DNA from: an uncultured Erythrobacter sp.
GTDB lineage: Bacteria; Pseudomonadota; Alphaproteobacteria; Sphingomonadales; Sphingomonadaceae
Length of the DNA: 64,000 nucleotides
NCBI GenBank assembly: GCA_947503275.1
Contig: CANNCZ010000002.1
Span: 1,074,733 to 1,138,732, forward strand
Direction of reading: 5' to 3'
Shown: positions 63,329 to 64,000 of the stretch, in pieces
How the letters are laid out: the number at the start of each line of letters is the position of its first letter
How positions within the stretch are numbered: the stretch's first letter is position 1
Notes under the pieces: generated by a model
The model's input: only the letters and a program-made list of their open reading frames with translations
What the model was told of the DNA's origin: nothing
Databases searched by the model: none
Made by a program: the position numbers and the translations under genes

Positions 63329-64000
63329 ATGTGGCAGCTTTACCAATTCCCCCTATGTCCCTTTTCGCGCAAGATCCGTCTGTTGATGGGCGAGAAGAAC
63401 GTTGCCTATGAATTGGTGCGAGAGGATCCGTGGGAGGCCTCTGACGACTTCTTGAATCTCAACGCCGCCGGGCGCACGCCTGTCCTCGTCAATGAGGGCA
63501 AGGGGATCACGCTCGCGGATAGCCGCGCGATCGGTGAGTATCTCGAAGAGACCGTTGACCGTTCGCCTATGATCAACGGCACGGCAACGGGGCGGGCTGA
63601 GATCCGCCGCTTGGTCGCTCTGTTTGATGAGAACTTCTACAACGACGTCACCGCGCCTTTGATGCTTGAGCGAATGAAGAAGCGGTTGGTGTTCAAGCAG
63701 CCCCCAGATAGCGGCGCTTTGCGTCAGGCGATGCGGATGGCGCATGGGCACTTGGACTATATGGACTGGCTGATTGATACGCGCCCTTGGCTGGCGGGTT
63801 CGACGATGAGCCTTGCTGACCTTACCGCCGCCGCTCAGATCAGCGTGGCTGACTACCTTGGTGGGATCGACTGGGCCGGGCACGAGCAAACGCGCGGCTG
63901 GTATGCTGTGTTCAAGAGTCGCCCGAGCTTCCGCCCGCTGCTGTCCGAACGCATGGATGTGATCAAGCCGCCAGAGCACTACGCCCTCGTCGATGGGTAG
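63329..64000 (+). CDS. Glutathione S-transferase family protein
   Basis: The thioredoxin-fold N-terminus reads WQLYQFPLCPFSRKIRLLMGEKNV with a CPFS motif, followed by AAGRTPVLVNEG, ADSRAIGEYLEE and an alpha-helical C-terminal domain (SLADLTAAAQISVADYLG). It is complete, with the stop at the last three bases of the window. The CPFS motif fits an omega/beta-like class with Cys as the catalytic residue. ATG 63329 is used; 63314 adds five residues. Confidence 0.87.
   Translation: MWQLYQFPLCPFSRKIRLLMGEKNVAYELVREDPWEASDDFLNLNAAGRTPVLVNEGKGITLADSRAIGEYLEETVDRSPMINGTATGRAEIRRLVALFDENFYNDVTAPLMLERMKKRLVFKQPPDSGALRQAMRMAHGHLDYMDWLIDTRPWLAGSTMSLADLTAAAQISVADYLGGIDWAGHEQTRGWYAVFKSRPSFRPLLSERMDVIKPPEHYALVDG

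Overview
The window looks like a chromosomal segment of an alphaproteobacterium, most likely Sphingomonadales and perhaps Erythrobacter-like. This is inferred from the moderately high GC content, the NodT-type RND efflux operon, two TonB-dependent receptors (one with a FecI/FecR-type signalling pair), a PutA without a DNA-binding domain, and the metX-metW pair. No rRNA or species marker is present, so the placement is tentative.

Region 1 (1 to about 9.82 kb) is the right-hand part of an integrated mobile element whose left end lies outside the window. All of its genes are on the minus strand. In transcription order they are a tyrosine integrase, a three-gene restriction or defence operon (a GmrSD-like DUF262/HNH protein, a type III Mod methyltransferase and a type III Res helicase), a small membrane protein, an excisionase-like HTH protein with a clear sigma-70 promoter and operator-like repeat, and an unidentified protein cut by the window edge. 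The element ends at a copy of the 3' part of tRNA-Gly(GCC), the expected remnant of integration into a tRNA gene.

Region 2 (10 to 31 kb) is ordinary chromosomal metabolism. It holds a ZnuD-like TonB receptor behind overlapping palindromes, a saccharopine-dehydrogenase-like reductase, a thioesterase, dcd, putA, a YciI protein, a dual-specificity phosphatase, MTA phosphorylase, a GST, an aldehyde dehydrogenase with a strong terminator, a secreted alpha/beta hydrolase, a phosphotransferase/acyl-CoA dehydrogenase pair, and a large secreted beta-propeller amidohydrolase.

Region 3 (30.9 to 35 kb) is a remnant flagellar locus. Intact fliA, fliD and fliS flank a head-to-head junction where only the C-terminal halves of flhA (minus) and flhB (plus) remain. 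One deletion between two divergent genes would explain this.

Region 4 (35 to 53.5 kb) holds an alpha/beta hydrolase, nhaA, a complete RND tripartite efflux operon (adaptor, pump, NodT outer-membrane factor), a flavin reductase/TetR pair, a thioesterase, and a cell-surface-signalling cluster. That cluster runs ECF sigma, FecR, TonB receptor with an STN domain, terminator, and a periplasmic M16 protease, which suggests import and processing of a peptide or protein. A relic of a histidine-kinase ATPase domain and tRNA-Leu(GAG) close the region.

Region 5 (53.6 to 64 kb) is core housekeeping: an MJ0042 zinc-ribbon membrane protein divergent from ftsE-ftsX, then a YdcF-like protein, plsC, tyrA and hisC (convergent with plsC), metX-metW, a lipoprotein, a VOC protein, a small secreted protein and a second GST.
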